The notes below the pieces were generated by a model. It was not told the DNA's origin. It saw nothing but the letters and a program-made list of their open reading frames with translations, and searched no databases. Below are positions 63,967-64,000 of a stretch of 64,000 nucleotides of DNA, piece by piece. The translations under genes were made by a program, and so were the position numbers. This DNA is from Corynebacterium pelargi (GTDB taxonomy: Bacteria > Actinomycetota > Actinomycetes > Mycobacteriales > Mycobacteriaceae): assembly GCF_014635485.1 (NCBI RefSeq), contig NZ_BMCX01000004.1, forward strand, positions 124,001 to 188,000, given 5' to 3'. Each line of letters starts with the position of its first letter. Within the stretch, counting starts at the first letter, position 1.

Positions 63967-64000
63967 GTGACCCTACAGATCTTTGACACAGCCACCCGCA
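63967..64000 (+). CDS. cysS: Cysteinyl-tRNA synthetase, first codons only
   Basis: The 34 visible bases read MTLQIFDTATR from a GTG start, which matches the N-terminus of corynebacterial CysS, and ispD-ispF-cysS is a conserved order. The rest lies beyond the window. Confidence 0.65.
   Translation, partial: MTLQIFDTATR

Overview
The window is about 60% GC and is almost certainly chromosomal DNA of a Corynebacterium species or a close relative in the Mycobacteriales. Three things point there. The gene order matches corynebacteria and mycobacteria in several blocks: glnX-glnH; hpt-ftsH-folEPBK-DUF3180-DUF6779-DUF2520-panC; lpqE/radA and carD-ispD-ispF-cysS. The regulatory sites are of the corynebacterial kind: CIRCE, ClgR and BioQ operators, and many start codons lying 6-8 nt after a TANNNT hexamer with no Shine-Dalgarno sequence. 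The families present are typical too: PPK2, a GlnX-type sensor, a two-gene MctC importer and DUF3263. I see no insertion sequence, prophage, CRISPR array, tRNA or rRNA.

Layout. 1-10.1 kb: glnH (cut by the window edge) and glnX, a Nudix hydrolase, a Na/Pi symporter, an MFS exporter, a PrsW-like protein with a small partner, and a minus-strand block def-GNAT-xthA-cls. 10.1-15.4 kb: DUF3263 and LytR_C proteins, a YbdK-type ligase coupled to a GT87 glycosyltransferase, a stand-alone LeuA-type regulatory domain protein, and an M20 dipeptidase. 15.4-19.1 kb: CIRCE-controlled groEL, ppk2, a rhodanese and ppa. 19.2-32.2 kb: a long plus-strand housekeeping block (dacB, tilS, hpt, ftsH, folate genes, DUF3180, DUF6779, reduced DUF2520 and PanC homologues), a dicarboxylate-type symporter on the opposite strand, and lysS.

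32.2-40.8 kb is the most distinctive part. Two divergent gene sets meet at a common promoter region near 36.16-36.36 kb. The minus set is a lipoprotein, a membrane-anchored protein, a transmembrane Ser/Thr kinase and an FHA-HTH protein. The plus set is two membrane proteins, a GrpE-like protein and a short Hsp70. A small DUF4236 gene closes the block. The same 17-bp hyphenated palindrome lies in the central promoter region and upstream of the DUF4236 gene, which suggests co-regulation. I propose an envelope-sensing kinase coupled to a membrane-recruited chaperone pair; this is inference.

41-52.4 kb: uptake and salvage genes. These are a NagE-type PTS permease, a lysophospholipase-like hydrolase, a nucleoside hydrolase with a UriT-like permease, a PcaD-like hydrolase, a YhgE/Pip membrane protein with a degenerate ABC ATPase, MctC with its DUF485 partner, and a tiny repeat-containing acidic protein. 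52.4-64 kb: clpC with a ClgR site, a second DUF4236 gene, bioYMN with a BioQ site, mutY, a beta-carbonic anhydrase, a secreted protein, radA, lpqE, carD, ispD, ispF and the first codons of cysS.
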